A stretch of DNA of 64,000 nt from Lunularia cruciata. Its lineage: Eukaryota; Streptophyta; Marchantiopsida; Lunulariales; Lunulariaceae. Made by a program: the position numbers and the translations under genes. Every line of letters starts with the position of its first letter. The first letter of the stretch is position 1. Location of the stretch: NCBI GenBank assembly GCA_948567375.1, contig OX419759.1, forward strand, positions 26,389,493 through 26,453,492, given 5' to 3'. A model generated the notes under the pieces. That model was given only the letters and a program-made list of their open reading frames with translations, was not told the origin of the DNA and searched no databases. Below are positions 33,171-44,569 of this stretch, piece after piece.

Positions 33171-33900
33171 AGAGATTATTTGAGCTCCTCAAAAGCTTTG
33201 AGAGCCTCATTGTCTTCCAAATCATCATATATTTTACAATTGTCTTCTTGTAAATAATCAATACATAAATATTGTTGGAAAATGAAAAGGTGAACCTCCT
33301 ACATTACCCAACCATCCCCAAGAATTAGCATAACTTTATTAAGCTTGAAAGGAATAAAAGCTTTGATTTTTCTTCGCCTTTTTAGTATCCACTCATATTC
33401 CATCTTTGGAAATGATATCCCCCAAAAGTATACCTCTTCACCACCACACCTTGGAATGTTCCTCCAAGGTGTGATGAATGTGGTGAGTTTTTTATGGTCC
33501 GGTGCAATTTTGATTGGTTATAGCCACTATAACCATTTTCAAAAGTATACTTCTCATGATCCACGACCTCCTCCAAGATCTCATCAATGAATAGAAAAGA
33601 TTAGTACTCCTTAGTAACAATGTTGAGTTTTTTGTAACCATATATACCCAAAGCTTGCCAATCTTTTTCTTCATAATTACAATTGGAAACACCCATTTTG
33701 AATTCCCTACCTCAAAGATAAACCTGGCCTCCTTGAGCTTATCATTCTCCTCCTTCATAATTAAAGCTAATGGTGGGGCAGTAAGAAAATTAATATGGCA
33801 TAACCATGCAACATTACTTTTGGTAGATTGGTCTTGCATGTGATTCCACCTCTATCTTATACTCCTCCTAGATGACTTCCTTGAGATCCTTGTAACTAAA
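33171..33900 (-). pseudogene. G reverse transcriptase with internal deletion
   Basis: KEARFIFEVGNSKWVFPIVIMKKKIGKLWVY and HEKYTFENGYSGYNQ are the early RT blocks, of the Tat/Athila type. The sequence then passes from the THRT-type block straight to HL-EE and GDIISKDGI blocks, so the part that should hold the catalytic YIDD (about 33470) is missing. Confidence 0.75.
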
Positions 33901-34339
33901 ACTAAACACAAAGATAAAATTACAAAAAATTCTTCTCAAGTCTTACCTTCTCCTCCTTGGTAACCTTTGGACCATACTTGAGGGTAGATAGTCTCCTCAA
34001 CTATCAATGGTGATTTATCAAGGTCATTCAAAACCTTTTACCTTAGGTACAAAATCCATGAACACAAAGGGTATACATTCAAAATCATCTCCCTCCGTTG
34101 AGGTCTCTTCCTCCATGCTTGTATCCACACTTGAAGCTCTTCCTTCTAAATCTGACTCCCAATAATTGGAAGATAGTGGTGTATCCAAATGTGAAAGATT
34201 ATTGGTATTAGTTACAAGAATTGTAACTCAAGAATTGGTTTGATGGCCCAATTCTCAAGTACCCTTTGTATCATTGATCAATTATGCAAGCTACTCTCAA
34301 CCATGGTCTCTTGAGTAGCAAGTCATAGCTTGAATCTTT

Positions 34340-34760
34340 CAAGACTTAGAAGGTCATGAGATTTTGAACCCCCATAATTAAAACTATCACCTTATCTATC
34401 ACATCCACTTGTTGATTTTTTGGCTTGTTTCTGATGCTCACCACAAATGTTGAAGGTCTAGAGGGTATTATATCTAGCTTCTTCATCAATCTCTTTGACA
34501 TGGCATTCATCATAAATCCTACATTAACAAGTTCATCCTTGATGTTATGACCATTCATCCTCACCTCAATCTTGGAGTCATGTTCACAAGCCTCCCATGG
34601 TATTGGTTTTGCATCCACCATCCCAATTGCTACCAGAGCTTTCTCCTTTTCTTTCTTCTTTCTTTTGCTCCTTGTACAGCTCAAACCACCCCTAAGTTTC
34701 TTTCTCAAGGAGGATTCAAAGCAATGAGTTGGCTCACCATGATGTTTGCCTTGTGTCTAC
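34340..34760 (-). pseudogene. G aspartic protease region
   Basis: The frame 34708-34346 has a RKKEKEKA lysine-rich stretch. ELVNVGFMMNAMSKRLMKKLDI follows, corresponding to the A-IDGGAGVNVMS region of plant gypsy proteases. The Asp-Gly-Gly site is degraded to Asn-Val-Gly. Confidence 0.6.
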
Positions 34761-35119
34761 CAATATCCTCCATCACATTATAGTCTTATTGTTGCTTTGA
34801 TATCAAGAAATCATCCATTCCTAACTTCTTCCTTGGAGCCTTTATAGTTGATGATGTTGAAGTGGTAGTGCAAATACTCTTTATGAGAATTGGATTTTAC
34901 GGAGTAAATCCTTGAGAAGAATGTACATCATCTGCAAATTGAGCTCTCTTCTTCTCTTGTGCAAAAGTTCAAAGTTAAGACCTTTGGAACTTGAACACTC
35001 CTCTTTCTCATAATTTCTCTCATCTTGAACACTCCTCTTTCTCAAACTTGCACAAGAGGTACTTGGGCTTCAACACCTCTTCCTTCTCTCTATTTGCCCC
35101 GTCATATATCATTGAAATT

Positions 35120-35900
35120 TCTAGTTTGTTAGCCTCCTCTATATGGATAGTTCAAGTAGCTCCTTGGCCCTCTCCCAACATTCAGATCCACCTCCCTCTT
35201 CTCCCATAGTTGCACTACATTGAACTTGAGATAGACAAGTTGCTTAGTGATGGATTGAAGTGGACCTTTTGATGATGGTGCAAAAACCAAAGCTATTATT
35301 ACTTGTGGTCCAACCTTTGTTACAAAGGTTGATAAGAAATCAGAATAAATACGAAGAAGCTCCACCATACTTGTAGACTTGTGGAGGATGCACAACCTCT
35401 TTCACCACCAAATCACTCTCATTTCCTTCCAAACTCTCTTCCATATGAATTACAATCTTGATAGCTTCTACCTTGGAAGAAGGTTTCTCATATCTCACCT
35501 AACTTTGAATTTGTGGTTTCAACTTTCCCAACAAAATTCTTGGTGACCATGGCTACTATCTCAATCATAGTAGCCTCTACCTCATCTCCATTCTTCCTCA
35601 ACACTTTGCAGTATTGGGATTCTAATTTCTCCACTCTTTTTGCATATACTCTCACTTTCTATTTATTTCCTTGCTTGAGGAAGGTCACCTCACTCATCAA
35701 TATCTCATAACTTTCATCTAGAAGAAAGTTCTCAATAAGTATAATAGTCACTCTACCAAGACTCTCTTTGCTATCTTTGCTCTCTTGCTTCTTGTATTCA
35801 AACTCATACCATGTAAGAGCAGCATCCTCAAAGAAATCCAATAATAATAAGGCCCACTCATTTTTTTCCTCTTAATGTTTTCTATGCAAACCTTCTTGTA
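35120..35900 (-). pseudogene. G gag remnant
   Basis: The frame 35841-35659 reads MDFFEDAALTWYEFEYKKQ, which is the helix with A-WY in retrotransposon gag domains, and then ENFLLDESYEILMSEVTFLKQG. Further 5' and 3' parts are short and out of frame. Confidence 0.6.
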
Positions 35901-36911
35901 GTATCTCACAAAAGCCTCCACATCCTCTTCATCCTTGCCAAAAAAAACTAGAAGTTTCCCTATCTTAGTCTTTCACTACCCTTCCTTCCTCTCTATTGTT
36001 TTTTCATATTGTCTCTAAGCCTATACCTAATAGATTACAAATGTGAAAAACACCATTCAAGAATAGCCACAAATAACTCAAAAATTTCAGGTTGATTTAG
36101 GGTTTCAATTTCATGATCAAATCCCAAACTGCATATTAGCCAAACTCTCATGGATAGTTTATCCATCAATTGAAAGATTATCTCCATCAATAATCTTAAA
36201 AAATATGTGATGAAAGTAGTTTTTTTGTAGTGATATTAAGACTCTTTCCAAAATATTTCACCAAAGTCTCCAAAATTGATATTATGCCACTACACTCATG
36301 CACTTTTGGAAGTAGTTCCACTTCACACACCTTGCTCAACTCCTTGGTCTTAGATCTCCTCCTTCCAATCTTGGTGAAGAAGGTCCAACATGCTCCCAAG
36401 TCAAGTAAGCCTCTCCTTTTCCTCAATATCTTGCTTTCAAATATTAATGGACATGAATTAACTTTATATCCTTTCCCTCCACATAAAAAATGCCTTAGAA
36501 TCACTCTTTCACTTAGAACACTTAGAATCACTCTAAGTGGTATAGGTTTTTAGATCCTCTCAATACTCTTTTCAAATTCTATTGTAAATTTTCATTTCTT
36601 CAAATCAACCCTTTAGGGAACCTTGCATAACCTCAACTTCTACTTTTTATGGCTCTCTATGCTCCCAAGATGAGTCTAAACACTCAAACATGCTTTTGGT
36701 TATTCTCACACTCCTCATGTATAAGAGTTCAACTCCTTATAAATGACCCTTCTTCACAGTCTCAATCAATTATCCCAATTAATAACTCCCACTCCAATTT
36801 TGCACATGCAAGCTTCACTTTAAGGAGTCCTCTTCTACAAAATTTCAGCCCTTTTCATCAAGTCATGTCGTCTAGGCACCTCTAAATTAAGTACAAATCA
36901 TCCCAAATTTG
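35901..36911. other. Unassigned segment between G gag and P2
   Basis: AT-rich sequence. The longest minus-strand frame (36531-36196) contains CGGKGYKVNSCPL, a loose zinc-knuckle look-alike, but I cannot assign it. No LTR of G is visible before P2 starts at 36912. Confidence 0.4.
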
Positions 36912-37359
36912 TGTCACACCAGTTTTAGTGTCGCATCTAGATTGCTTGGACATTGGAGTTTCAATTATAGTACTTAGAAGCATTTTGGCAGTTACTCATA
37001 GACTACTTTCCAATGGTCATATTTTGTGTTTAGGGATCTGACTTCATGGCGGAGCCCACCATCGCTCCCACCATCCGCATTGTCAAGTGTACCGTTAGTG
37101 GGACCTTTGGGATGAGACCTAGGTCAAAATCAGGAGTATACCCTAGAAGTGCAACTCTAGAGAGCTCACTTCTTTGATGTTGAGCCTTCGAGTTCCTAGC
37201 TAGAGTGGACAGAAAGCTGGCGAGCGTCACCTGGATTCTCTTAGCTAGAGTGAGTTTGGCTTGACTGTAATTAGTGCCCTGTTGTTGGCAAGTTGTTGAG
37301 GATCAGATCAAGTATTGATTTGAGTTCAATTGATTTGAGTTGTAAATGATCTGATTACA
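36912..37359 (+). repeat. Family-P 5' terminal block A1 (P2)
   Basis: This 448-bp block starts TGTCACACC and ends CTGATTACA. It is homologous to A2 of P0 and P1. As in P1, it is not preceded or followed by block B. The sequence continues into TCAAAGAAGTGAGTCAGG, shared with the P1 leader. Confidence 0.85.
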
Positions 37360-37582
37360 TCAAAGAAGTGAGTCAGGGGGAAATTGAGTACAAGAACTAC
37401 AAGTGTTGGTGGTATCTCCAAGCTCGGTGGATCATGGTCTCTTGATCAAGTAGTTCAAATTTCCTTTAGAGAGAGTGTGTGCGGAAGCGCTGCCAAAATT
37501 TGGAGCGAAGGAGAAGCAATTTTCAAGCAATAGTTGTGATTTTGAGCTCAAGACCAATTTGTTGCAAGTTGAGCTCAAAAAT
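37360..37582 (+). other. P2 leader, first part
   Basis: Non-coding sequence between A1 and E2. TTGGTGGTATCTCCAAGCTCGG (about 37407-37427) is shared with P1 and might hold a primer site, but I cannot name the tRNA. Confidence 0.5.
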
Positions 37583-37947
37583 TGTAAAAGACCAAGACCA
37601 AGGAGAGAAATAGGAAAATGGAAACTCACATTGGGACACTTGAATGAGGGAAAACTCCAAATGCCTTGCATGAGCTTTGGCTTTGGTATTTATAGGTAGC
37701 ATACAAGGCCCTTGAGAAGCTTCTCAAGAAGTTTCCTTGAGCAGTTTTCTTAGAGTGCAAGCCAAGTTAACTAGGAAGCCTCTCAAGAAGCTTCCTTCTA
37801 GAAGTCACCTACTCAGCATGCAAGCTAAACTAGTTAGAAGCTTCCTTCTAGAAGCTACCTACTTGGAGCGCAAGTTAATTAGTCGGGAAGCTTATTCTAT
37901 ACCTTGTTAGCCTTACTAACTATATTACTAAACTCCATATTGTTACA
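37583..37947 (-). repeat. E2 3' LTR
   Basis: It ends CTTTTACA and starts TGTAACAATATGG on the minus strand. A deletion joins GGGAAGCTT directly to ATTCTATACC, so the GAATATTC heat-shock-like site is lost. Confidence 0.88.
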
Positions 37948-39500
37948 TATTCCACCACTGCTAGTTGGTGACGTCCTTGTCACCATTGAAGCTTCAAACT
38001 CCTGGATGGCCATTTGTGCATTCTGGAGGTGAGAAAGAGGTTCCCATGTGGCATCATGAAAGGGATACCCTTTCCAAAGGACCTTGTACTCCATATGTTG
38101 GTGGTGTCCTTGTTGGATGTGGCAACATGCAAGAATACAATCAACTTTGTATTCCGCATGATCATTGATAAGGATAGGGGGAAGAAGAGGTTGGACTCAA
38201 GAGGAGAAAGAAGAGGGGTTAGGAACATAGGGTTTTAACTTGGAAACATGAAAGACAGGAAGGATGCGCATATGACAAGGCAAGGCAAGTCAATAAGCAA
38301 TAGGAGAGACAATTTGGGTGACATCAAAAGGTCTTATCCAATTAGGAGTAATTTTACAAACTTGGGTATCAAGTGGGAGGGGTAGATTACTAGAGGATAG
38401 CATAACTTTATCACAAACTTCAACGGTGAGACACGATGATGGTGGTCCGCATATTGCTTTTGACAATTTTGAGCAACAAGGAAGTGAGATTTGGCTTGTT
38501 GGAGAGATTCGGATATGGTGGTCAAGAAGGTTGAAGTATGAGGGATTTGAGATGGAGGAAGAGCAAGAAGATAATCTAGGACAAGAGGATCTTGGCCAAA
38601 ATTGAGAAAGAAAGGAGAGAATCCAATGCTTGCATGTTTAGAATTGTTGTATGTAAACTCCGCAACTGAAAGATATTCATCCCAATTGGTATGGTGAATG
38701 TTGATGAAGGCACAAAGCATATCTTCCAAGGTGCGATTTGCACATTTAAATTGTCCATCAGTTTGAGGCTGAAAGGCCTTGGACAAAGCAAGCTTGCTGC
38801 CAAGTAACTGGAAGAGGGCTTGCCAAAACTTTTTGGTGAAGCGAGGGTCATGGTTAGAGATGAGTACACATGGCATCCCATGATGTTTGAATACATTATT
38901 GAAGTAAAGTTGCACCAAGGTTGGAGCATCCACATTATCAACCGTTGGTGCCAAATAGATTTGCTTACTAAGCTTATCCACAAACACTACAATTGTTGTG
39001 TGACCTTGTTGTGTCTTGGGCAAGGAGGTGATGAGATCTAAGCTCACATGTTCCCAACAAGTAGTTGAAATGGGAAGTGGCTGAAGGAGTCCACTTAGCT
39101 TTTGGTTACTGGCCTTGTTGCAGTGACAACTCTCACATAATTGGACAAACTCCTGAACATCTTGTATCATTTGGGCCACCACCATTGGCGTTAGAGTATA
39201 CCCAAGGTCTTGTCTACCCCCATGTGACCAACCATTGGTAAATCATGGCTTCCTAAAGGCGCACAAGTCAGAGATCACCCTTGGTTGGAACAAAGATCCG
39301 GTCCACATGGAATAGAAGGCCTTCCTTGAAGAGAAGGTGTTGTACTCCTTGTCACTTGTTGTCAGACGACTATGTACCATTTGGAAGAAGAGATCTTGTT
39401 GTAGAGCTAACCAAAACTTGTTATGGACCTTGGGGTCAATTGACACCGTTGTAATTGCCACCATGATGAGAGGAAGAGACTTCAAATCAGGTCATCGTAA
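37948..39500 (-). pseudogene. E2 integrase with chromodomain
   Basis: The frame 39185-38334 (283 residues) starts in the zinc segment (LCESCHCNKASNQK). It continues with VSLDLITSLPKT (first Asp), LISNHDPRFTKKFW (second Asp changed to Asn) and QPQTDGQFKCANRTLED (Lys in the Glu position). Chromodomain blocks [19 protein letters not shown] are at about 38030-38094. This is the longest uninterrupted integrase frame in the window, yet two catalytic residues are changed. Confidence 0.88.
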
Positions 39501-39975
39501 TAGAGCATCAGGGATGACATGGAACCGACCTGGTTTGTACTCAAGTTTGATGTCAAACAATTGGAGTTGCTCTTCCCGTCAATGATGTCAACTCTTCATG
39601 TGTTCTAAGTGTAAGGTCTGCAACAATGGCTTGTGATCAATTTGCATGACCACTTGTTTCTCCAAGAGGTAATGCCTCCATATTTTGCTGGCATAACCAT
39701 TGCAAGTTGTTCCCAATCTTGAGTAGAGTAATTTCTTTCAGTTGTATTTAGTTGGTGAGACACAAAGGCAATGGGATGTAGTCCATCATGGAATTTTTGT
39801 TGCAACACCACTCCAATTGCAAAGTTAGAAGTATCAAAATCAACCACACAAGGTAGTTGAGGATCATATGGATGAAGAATGGGTCTTGAAGACACCATAT
39901 GCTTTAACTTCTAGAATGCTTCTTCATGCTTGGTGGTCCATTGGAAACTCAAGTTCTTTCCCAAGAGGTCAGTCA
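39501..39975 (-). pseudogene. E2 RNase H
   Basis: The frame 39898-39605 reads CVVDFDTSNFAIGVVLQQ, HPIAFVSHQLNTTERNYST and then QLAMVMPAKYGG. This is a typical chromovirus RNase H. ITSHCCRPYT at the end replaces the TDHKPL motif after a shift. Confidence 0.82.
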
Positions 39976-40985
39976 ATGATGCAGCCACATGAGCTTAATA
40001 GTGGATGAATTGTCGGTAAAAATTGGCCAATCCATTGAATGCCCATCCTTCTGTTGCATCCTTTGGGGTAGGCCAATCAGTATGGCCTTGATCTTCTCTT
40101 CTTCCATTTTGATCTCTTCTGATGAGATCTTATGACCCAAGAAGGTAGCCTCCTTCTGCCTCCTCCAAAGGCACACTTTGACTTCTTGTAGTAAAATTTC
40201 CATTGGCGTAGCCATCTTAGGACTTTTTGCACATGATTCATGTGTTCTACCTCTGTCTTGCTATAGATTACAAAATCATCCAAGAACACCACTACGGACC
40301 AATCCAATAGTCCTTCCAGCACTTGATGCATCTGATCCATGAAGACTATTGGAGCATAAGTGAGTCCAAAAGGTAGAACTCTCCATTCAAAATGCCCATA
40401 CCTTGTGCAAAAGGTAGTCTTTTGCACATCCTCTCTTTCAATAGGAATTTACCAATAGCCACTACAAAGATCCAGCTTGGAAAAGTAGCCTGCTCCACAT
40501 AGTTGATCAAGCAAGTCATCAATCCAAGGCAAGAGATATGCATTTTCATGGTTTGCTTATTGAGCTCACGATAATCAATATAGAAACAAAGTCCTCCATC
40601 CTTCTTTGGAACAAATAGTACTGGTGCTCCCCAAGGAGAGGTACTATGTTGTATAAAATCCTTCTCCAACAACTCTCTAAGTGTTGTTTGCAACTCCCCC
40701 AACTCCTTTGGTGAGAGCCAATAAATTGGTCTACTCACTAGAATACTCCCTAGCAATAACTTGATCTTGAAGGGCATACCTCGATCAAAAGGTAATCCTT
40801 CTGGAAGATCATCCGGAAACACGTCCGCAAACTCTTGAACTATCCAATCAACCATTTCTTGATGAGGCTCTTGGCCCTCCTTGGATTTTTCTTGTGCAAT
40901 TGGCTTGATCCACATCATGAATACAGACTTATCTTCCTCCAAAGCTTGCTCTATGGCTGCTTTACTAACAAACTTCCCTTCCAAG
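39976..40985 (-). pseudogene. E2 reverse transcriptase
   Basis: The frame 40984-40346 carries the RT start blocks up to [10 protein letters not shown], where the frame shifts. The frame 40427-40077 carries [24 protein letters not shown] and VVVFLDDFVIYSKTEVEH with the catalytic Asp pair (about 40270-40290). Confidence 0.88.
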
Positions 40986-41120
40986 GACTCATCTATCTTC
41001 CAAGCTTACTCCATGGTTGCCTTCCTAGCAAACTTCCCATCTTGGGACTCATCTCCCTTCCAGATTTGCTCTATGGTTACCTTCTCGACAAACTTCCCAT
41101 CTTGGGATTGACTATTCTTA
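40930..41120 (-). repeat. Three-unit repeat between protease and RT (E2)
   Basis: Three units of about 60 bp match those of E1 and E3. Each begins near a TTGGGACTCATC on the plus strand. Confidence 0.8.
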
Positions 41121-41560
41121 GTTGTCTTACTCAAAGACGCCAGACAATCTAATCAAAAATTCCTACCTTGGTGTTGTACTTGAATTTGTTGTTGGGTCCA
41201 ATCGAATTGAACCTTATGATGTTCAAGCCAAAGTAGACCCAGAATGATGTCATAGTGTAGAGGTGCCACTACAAACCTCATACACTCCAAATACTCCTTC
41301 CCAATATTGAAAGTAACAGATGTGAGGTGCGGAGTGCAAAACCCTTTCTACCATCCGCCATCATCAAACTACTTCCAAACACAGGCTTGATAGGAATACC
41401 CAATTCCTTTGCTACTTGCATAGACATGCAATTCTTTGAACTTCCAGAATCAACCAAAATCTTACAATCTTGATTAGGTATCATACCTTGCAAGTGAAGC
41501 AAACTTGCATAAGTTGAGCCTTCAATCCCATTGGAACTAATCAAGCTCCCAATAGGCAGC
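41121..41560 (-). pseudogene. E2 aspartic protease
   Basis: The frame 41544-41278 reads ILVDSGSSKNCMSMQVAKELG with the catalytic Asp-Ser-Gly intact, and then SSLMMADGRKGFALRTSHL. Of the three copies, only E2 keeps DSG. Confidence 0.85.
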
Positions 41561-42475
41561 TCAAAATCTCCTACTGGGATTCCTCATTTCCCTTGTCATT
41601 CTGTTCCACAATCTCTATTTGGGCAACTTGTCAAGGTTGCTCATTCCTAAGTGGGTATTCAGTAATGTGATGTCTAACTTGGCAACAATAAAAACAACCT
41701 CCATTTTGTTGCAATCTTCTCTATCCATTGTATCAAGTGGTCTCGGTTGGATAACATCAAACTCCATTGGTGCTAGTTCTTCCACTCGTGCATAGTGTAC
41801 TAGTAGGCCTTGTGTAGGTCAAGGGCAAGACCAAGTTGTCACAACCAAGGAATCAAAGCACTCAGCCAATTGCATGGCTTCTTCTACATTTTGTGGTTCC
41901 TGCATGGTCACCTTCAATTTGGTTTGTGACTTCAATACCCACACAAATCGATCTAGAACTTCACCTTCTTGTATATCTAGAATTTGCATGATAATGTTCT
42001 GAAATTGTGTGATGTAGCTCCTTACTAAGCCAACTTGCTTCAAGTCTGCCAATTTATCTTGTGCGGTGTAGGTGGCATTTATAGTTTAAAAATGATCCAA
42101 TATTGCATCCTTGAACTCTGTCTATGTCAAAATTGGTGCAACAATCTGTCATTCATCTCACTCCACTCAAAATTGCCACTAAAGTTTTACCACACCATCT
42201 AATTGGCTAGAGGCCAAGAGAATCTGTTTCTGTTCATTTTGAAGATTGGTGGCTTCAAAGTAACATTTGCAGTCAAACAAAAATTTATTCATTGTGCCTG
42301 GAAGATTCTTGCCTTCAAACACCTTGGGTTATGGAAATCAAATGTTATCTTCTCCATCTCAAATTGGTGCTCTCTCTATATGTTCTTGTCGTTGCTGATA
42401 TTGTTCATCCAAAAATTGAGCAAGGTGCTTGATTTGTTGCTACATTGCAAAGACGATGTCCGATATTGCCGCCAT
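41561..42475 (-). pseudogene. E2 gag
   Basis: The start Met lies near 42470 on the minus strand (MAAISDIVFAM-like). The frame 42052-41819 reads LKQVGLVRSYITQFQNIIMQ and DRFVWVLKSQTKLKVTMQEPQ, the core of the gag domain. A degraded zinc knuckle lies near 41690. Confidence 0.8.
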
Positions 42476-42746
42476 AGCTATTACTCTATCCCACTACTCC
42501 CACTTTATCTAATTAATTAACACATAGATGCAACACATCCACCGTTCTCCATAAGTTACAATCGGAAGTATCAAGGGTTCCTCAAACATGGTGATCATTT
42601 GTAGAAAATCTTACCCAAAGCGCAAGGTGATGAATTGTGTGAAACGATGCTTGGGTAATATCTGGACATGAAAATCCCAATGGTTTAGTGGAAGTGGATT
42701 TGGTGGTCCATAAATTCCATCCATCTCATTCTTGCTCTGCTAGCAA

Positions 42747-43070
42747 TGTAAAAGACCAAGACCGAGGAGAGAATTAAGAGAATGGAAACTCTCATTGGGA
42801 CACTTGAATGAGGGAAAACTCCAAATGCCTAACATGAGCTTTGGCTTTGGTATTTATAGATAGCATACAAGGGCCTGAGAAGCTTCTCAAGAAGCTTCCT
42901 TCTAGAAGTCACCTACTTGGCATGCAAGCTAAGCTAGTTAGAAGCTTCTAGAAGCTACATGCTTTTGGTGGTTTTGGTGCTAGATGCTTTTGGAATATTC
43001 TAGGCTAATTTGGCTTATTCTCTACCTCATTAGCCTTACTGACTACGTTGCTAAACTCCATATTGTTACT
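42747..43070 (-). repeat. E2 5' LTR
   Basis: It starts TGTAACAATATGG (with one change at the outer base) and ends CTTTTACATT near a damaged primer site (GCTAGCAGAGCAAGAA on the minus strand, 42729-42746). TATAAATA and a subset of GAAGCTTC clusters are retained. Confidence 0.85.
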
Positions 43071-43597
43071 GATGTTGAAATTGAAGATGGAGTTGAGGGC
43101 ACATCCCCACAAATTAGAGATTGGATGAAATCCATTTTTCCAATTTGACTTGAGTGACGAGTTAGCAAAGGATTTGGTGGTCAACCATTTTTAGAGATTT
43201 ATATCGGATTTTATGTCAAATTTTACCTCAAATTTTATGTCAAATTTTGTGAAAGATTTACGTCAAATTTTGGCAAGAAGAAATTTGATATGATTCTTGG
43301 TGATCCACATAGCTCAAGAAGTAGATAGGTACTCCAATTATGTCAAATACCAAATGGTGGCAAAGTCAATCCTGTATTGATTTATGAGATGGAGGGTTTT
43401 TGTTTAGCATTCTTGTGATTTGATCCCCTCCATTCTTTGCTTCCTATTTGTGCACCATGTTTGTGTGAGGTGCCTTGAATTTTGAGCGTTGGTGCTCTGG
43501 TGTGCTCTCGGTAGTGAGGCTGGAGTGATGACCAGTTAGACTATCTTTGTTTCTCTCTGGTGAGATAGGAAGTGATGACTTGCAGATTGTGAGAATG
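43071..43597 (+). other. P2 leader, second part
   Basis: Non-coding sequence between E2 and E3. A short repeat of ATTTTATGTCAAATTTT words lies at 43205-43275. From about 43280 it aligns with the P1 leader (about 9100-9390, minus). Confidence 0.65.
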
Positions 43598-44035
43598 TGT
43601 AACAATATGGAGTTTAGCGACGAAGTAACTTGGGCTTATGAAGTAGCAAATAAGACAAATTAGCCTAGAATATTCCGGAAGTACCTAGGAAGCTTCTTGG
43701 GAAGCTTCTTGGCTAGCTTAGCTTGCACCTGAAGTAAGTAGCTTCTAGAAGGAAGCTTCTAGAAGCTTCCAACTAGCTTAGCTTGCATGCCAAGTAGGCG
43801 GCTTCTAGAAGGAAGCTTCTTGAGAAGCTTCCTAGTTAACTTGGCTTGCACTCTAATAAAGTGGATTGAGGAAGCTTCTTGAGAAGCTTCTTGAGAAGCT
43901 TCTCAAAGGCCTTGTATGCTACCTATAAATACCAAAGCCAAAGCTCATGCTAGGCATTTGGAGTTTTCCCTCATTCAAGTGTCCCAATGTGAGTTTCCAT
44001 TCTCCTATTTCTCCCCTCGGATTTGGTCTTTTAAA
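43598..44035 (+). repeat. E3 5' LTR
   Basis: This 438-bp LTR starts TGTAACAATATGGAG and ends CTTTTAAA. It contains heat-shock-element clusters (43667-43910) and a TATA box (43924-43930). It is slightly longer than E1 LTRs because of an extra TTGAGAAGCTTC unit near 43880. Confidence 0.93.
43667..43930 (+). promoter_or_regulatory. E3 LTR promoter: heat-shock elements plus TATA box
   Basis: The pentamers AGAAT-ATTCC-GGAAG (43667-43681) and GGAAG-CTTCT-AGAAG-CTTCC (43751-43770) are perfect runs of the nGAAn/nTTCn unit bound by heat-shock factors. CTTCT-AGAAG (43742-43751) and spaced GAAGCTTC pairs (43689-43706, 43811-43833, 43870-43904) add more. TATAAAT lies at 43924-43930. All E LTRs share this layout except where deletions removed part. 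Heat inducibility is inferred, by analogy with ONSEN-type LTRs. Confidence 0.72.
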
Positions 44036-44050
44036 TTGGTATCAGAGCAG
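44036..44050 (+). other. E3 primer-binding site (initiator-Met tRNA)
   Basis: TTGGTATCAGAGCAGG directly follows the LTR, with a perfect TGGTATCAGAGC core. Confidence 0.93.
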
Positions 44051-44569
44051 GAATAGGATAGATGGAATTTATGGACCACTAAATCCACTTCCACCGAACC
44101 ATTGGGATTTTTGCATCTAAATACTACCCAAGCATCGTTTCACACAATTCATCACCTTGCACTTTGGACAAGATTTTTTGCGTATGATCACCATATTTGA
44201 GGAACCATTAGTGCTTCTGATTGTAACTTATGGAGAACGGTGTCATAGGGAAAATAATCTACACATAGTATTGGTGCCATTTGGTGTGAATTTTCATGTT
44301 AGTGAACTCAAGGGTTTATGTTTTGGTGAAACCGGTAGTTGTTTTGTGTTCTTGTAAGCTCAAGGATTTTCTCTTGTGTTAAGGGAGGGAGATAATTGAG
44401 TGGTGGATTTTATTTAATGTTACATAAGCTTGGGGTATTTTTCTTGTCACTTAACCATTGGAGTATTATTATGTTATTGGGGGTCTCAAGAGTATTTCAA
44501 GAAGTGGCAGGGGTTTTTTGAGAAGTGGTAGGAAATTTTTGAGAGAGAAATGTTATCCAGGAGAAATGC

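Larger units (their letters stand above)
26191..36900 (-). mobile_element. G: Tat/Athila-like Ty3/gypsy element, split by C1
   Basis: Reading right to left: gag (about 35120-35900), protease (34340-34720), RT (33180-33900), RNase H (about 32820-33170), then C1 (28326-32815), then integrase (about 26780-28300). The RNase H/integrase linker continues across C1 (EYDYTIDD on one side, RPRKKHTNFDLLS on the other), which proves one element. I could not find LTRs at either end, so the boundaries are approximate. Confidence 0.75.
37583..43070 (-). mobile_element. E2: family-E chromovirus in the P2 leader (decayed)
   Basis: This has the same order as E1. The LTRs are shortened: 324 bp (42747-43070, 5') and 365 bp (37583-37947, 3'), each with its own deletion in the GAAGCTTC region. 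The purine tract (GCAGTGGTGGAATA on the minus strand) precedes the 3' LTR. The flanks AAAAT and GATGT do not match, so the target duplication is not seen. Confidence 0.88.

Noticed and set aside
36196-36531. Zinc-knuckle gene suggested by CGGKGYKVNSC
   Set aside because: Spacing does not fit CCHC, and no neighbouring gag sequence in that frame supports it.
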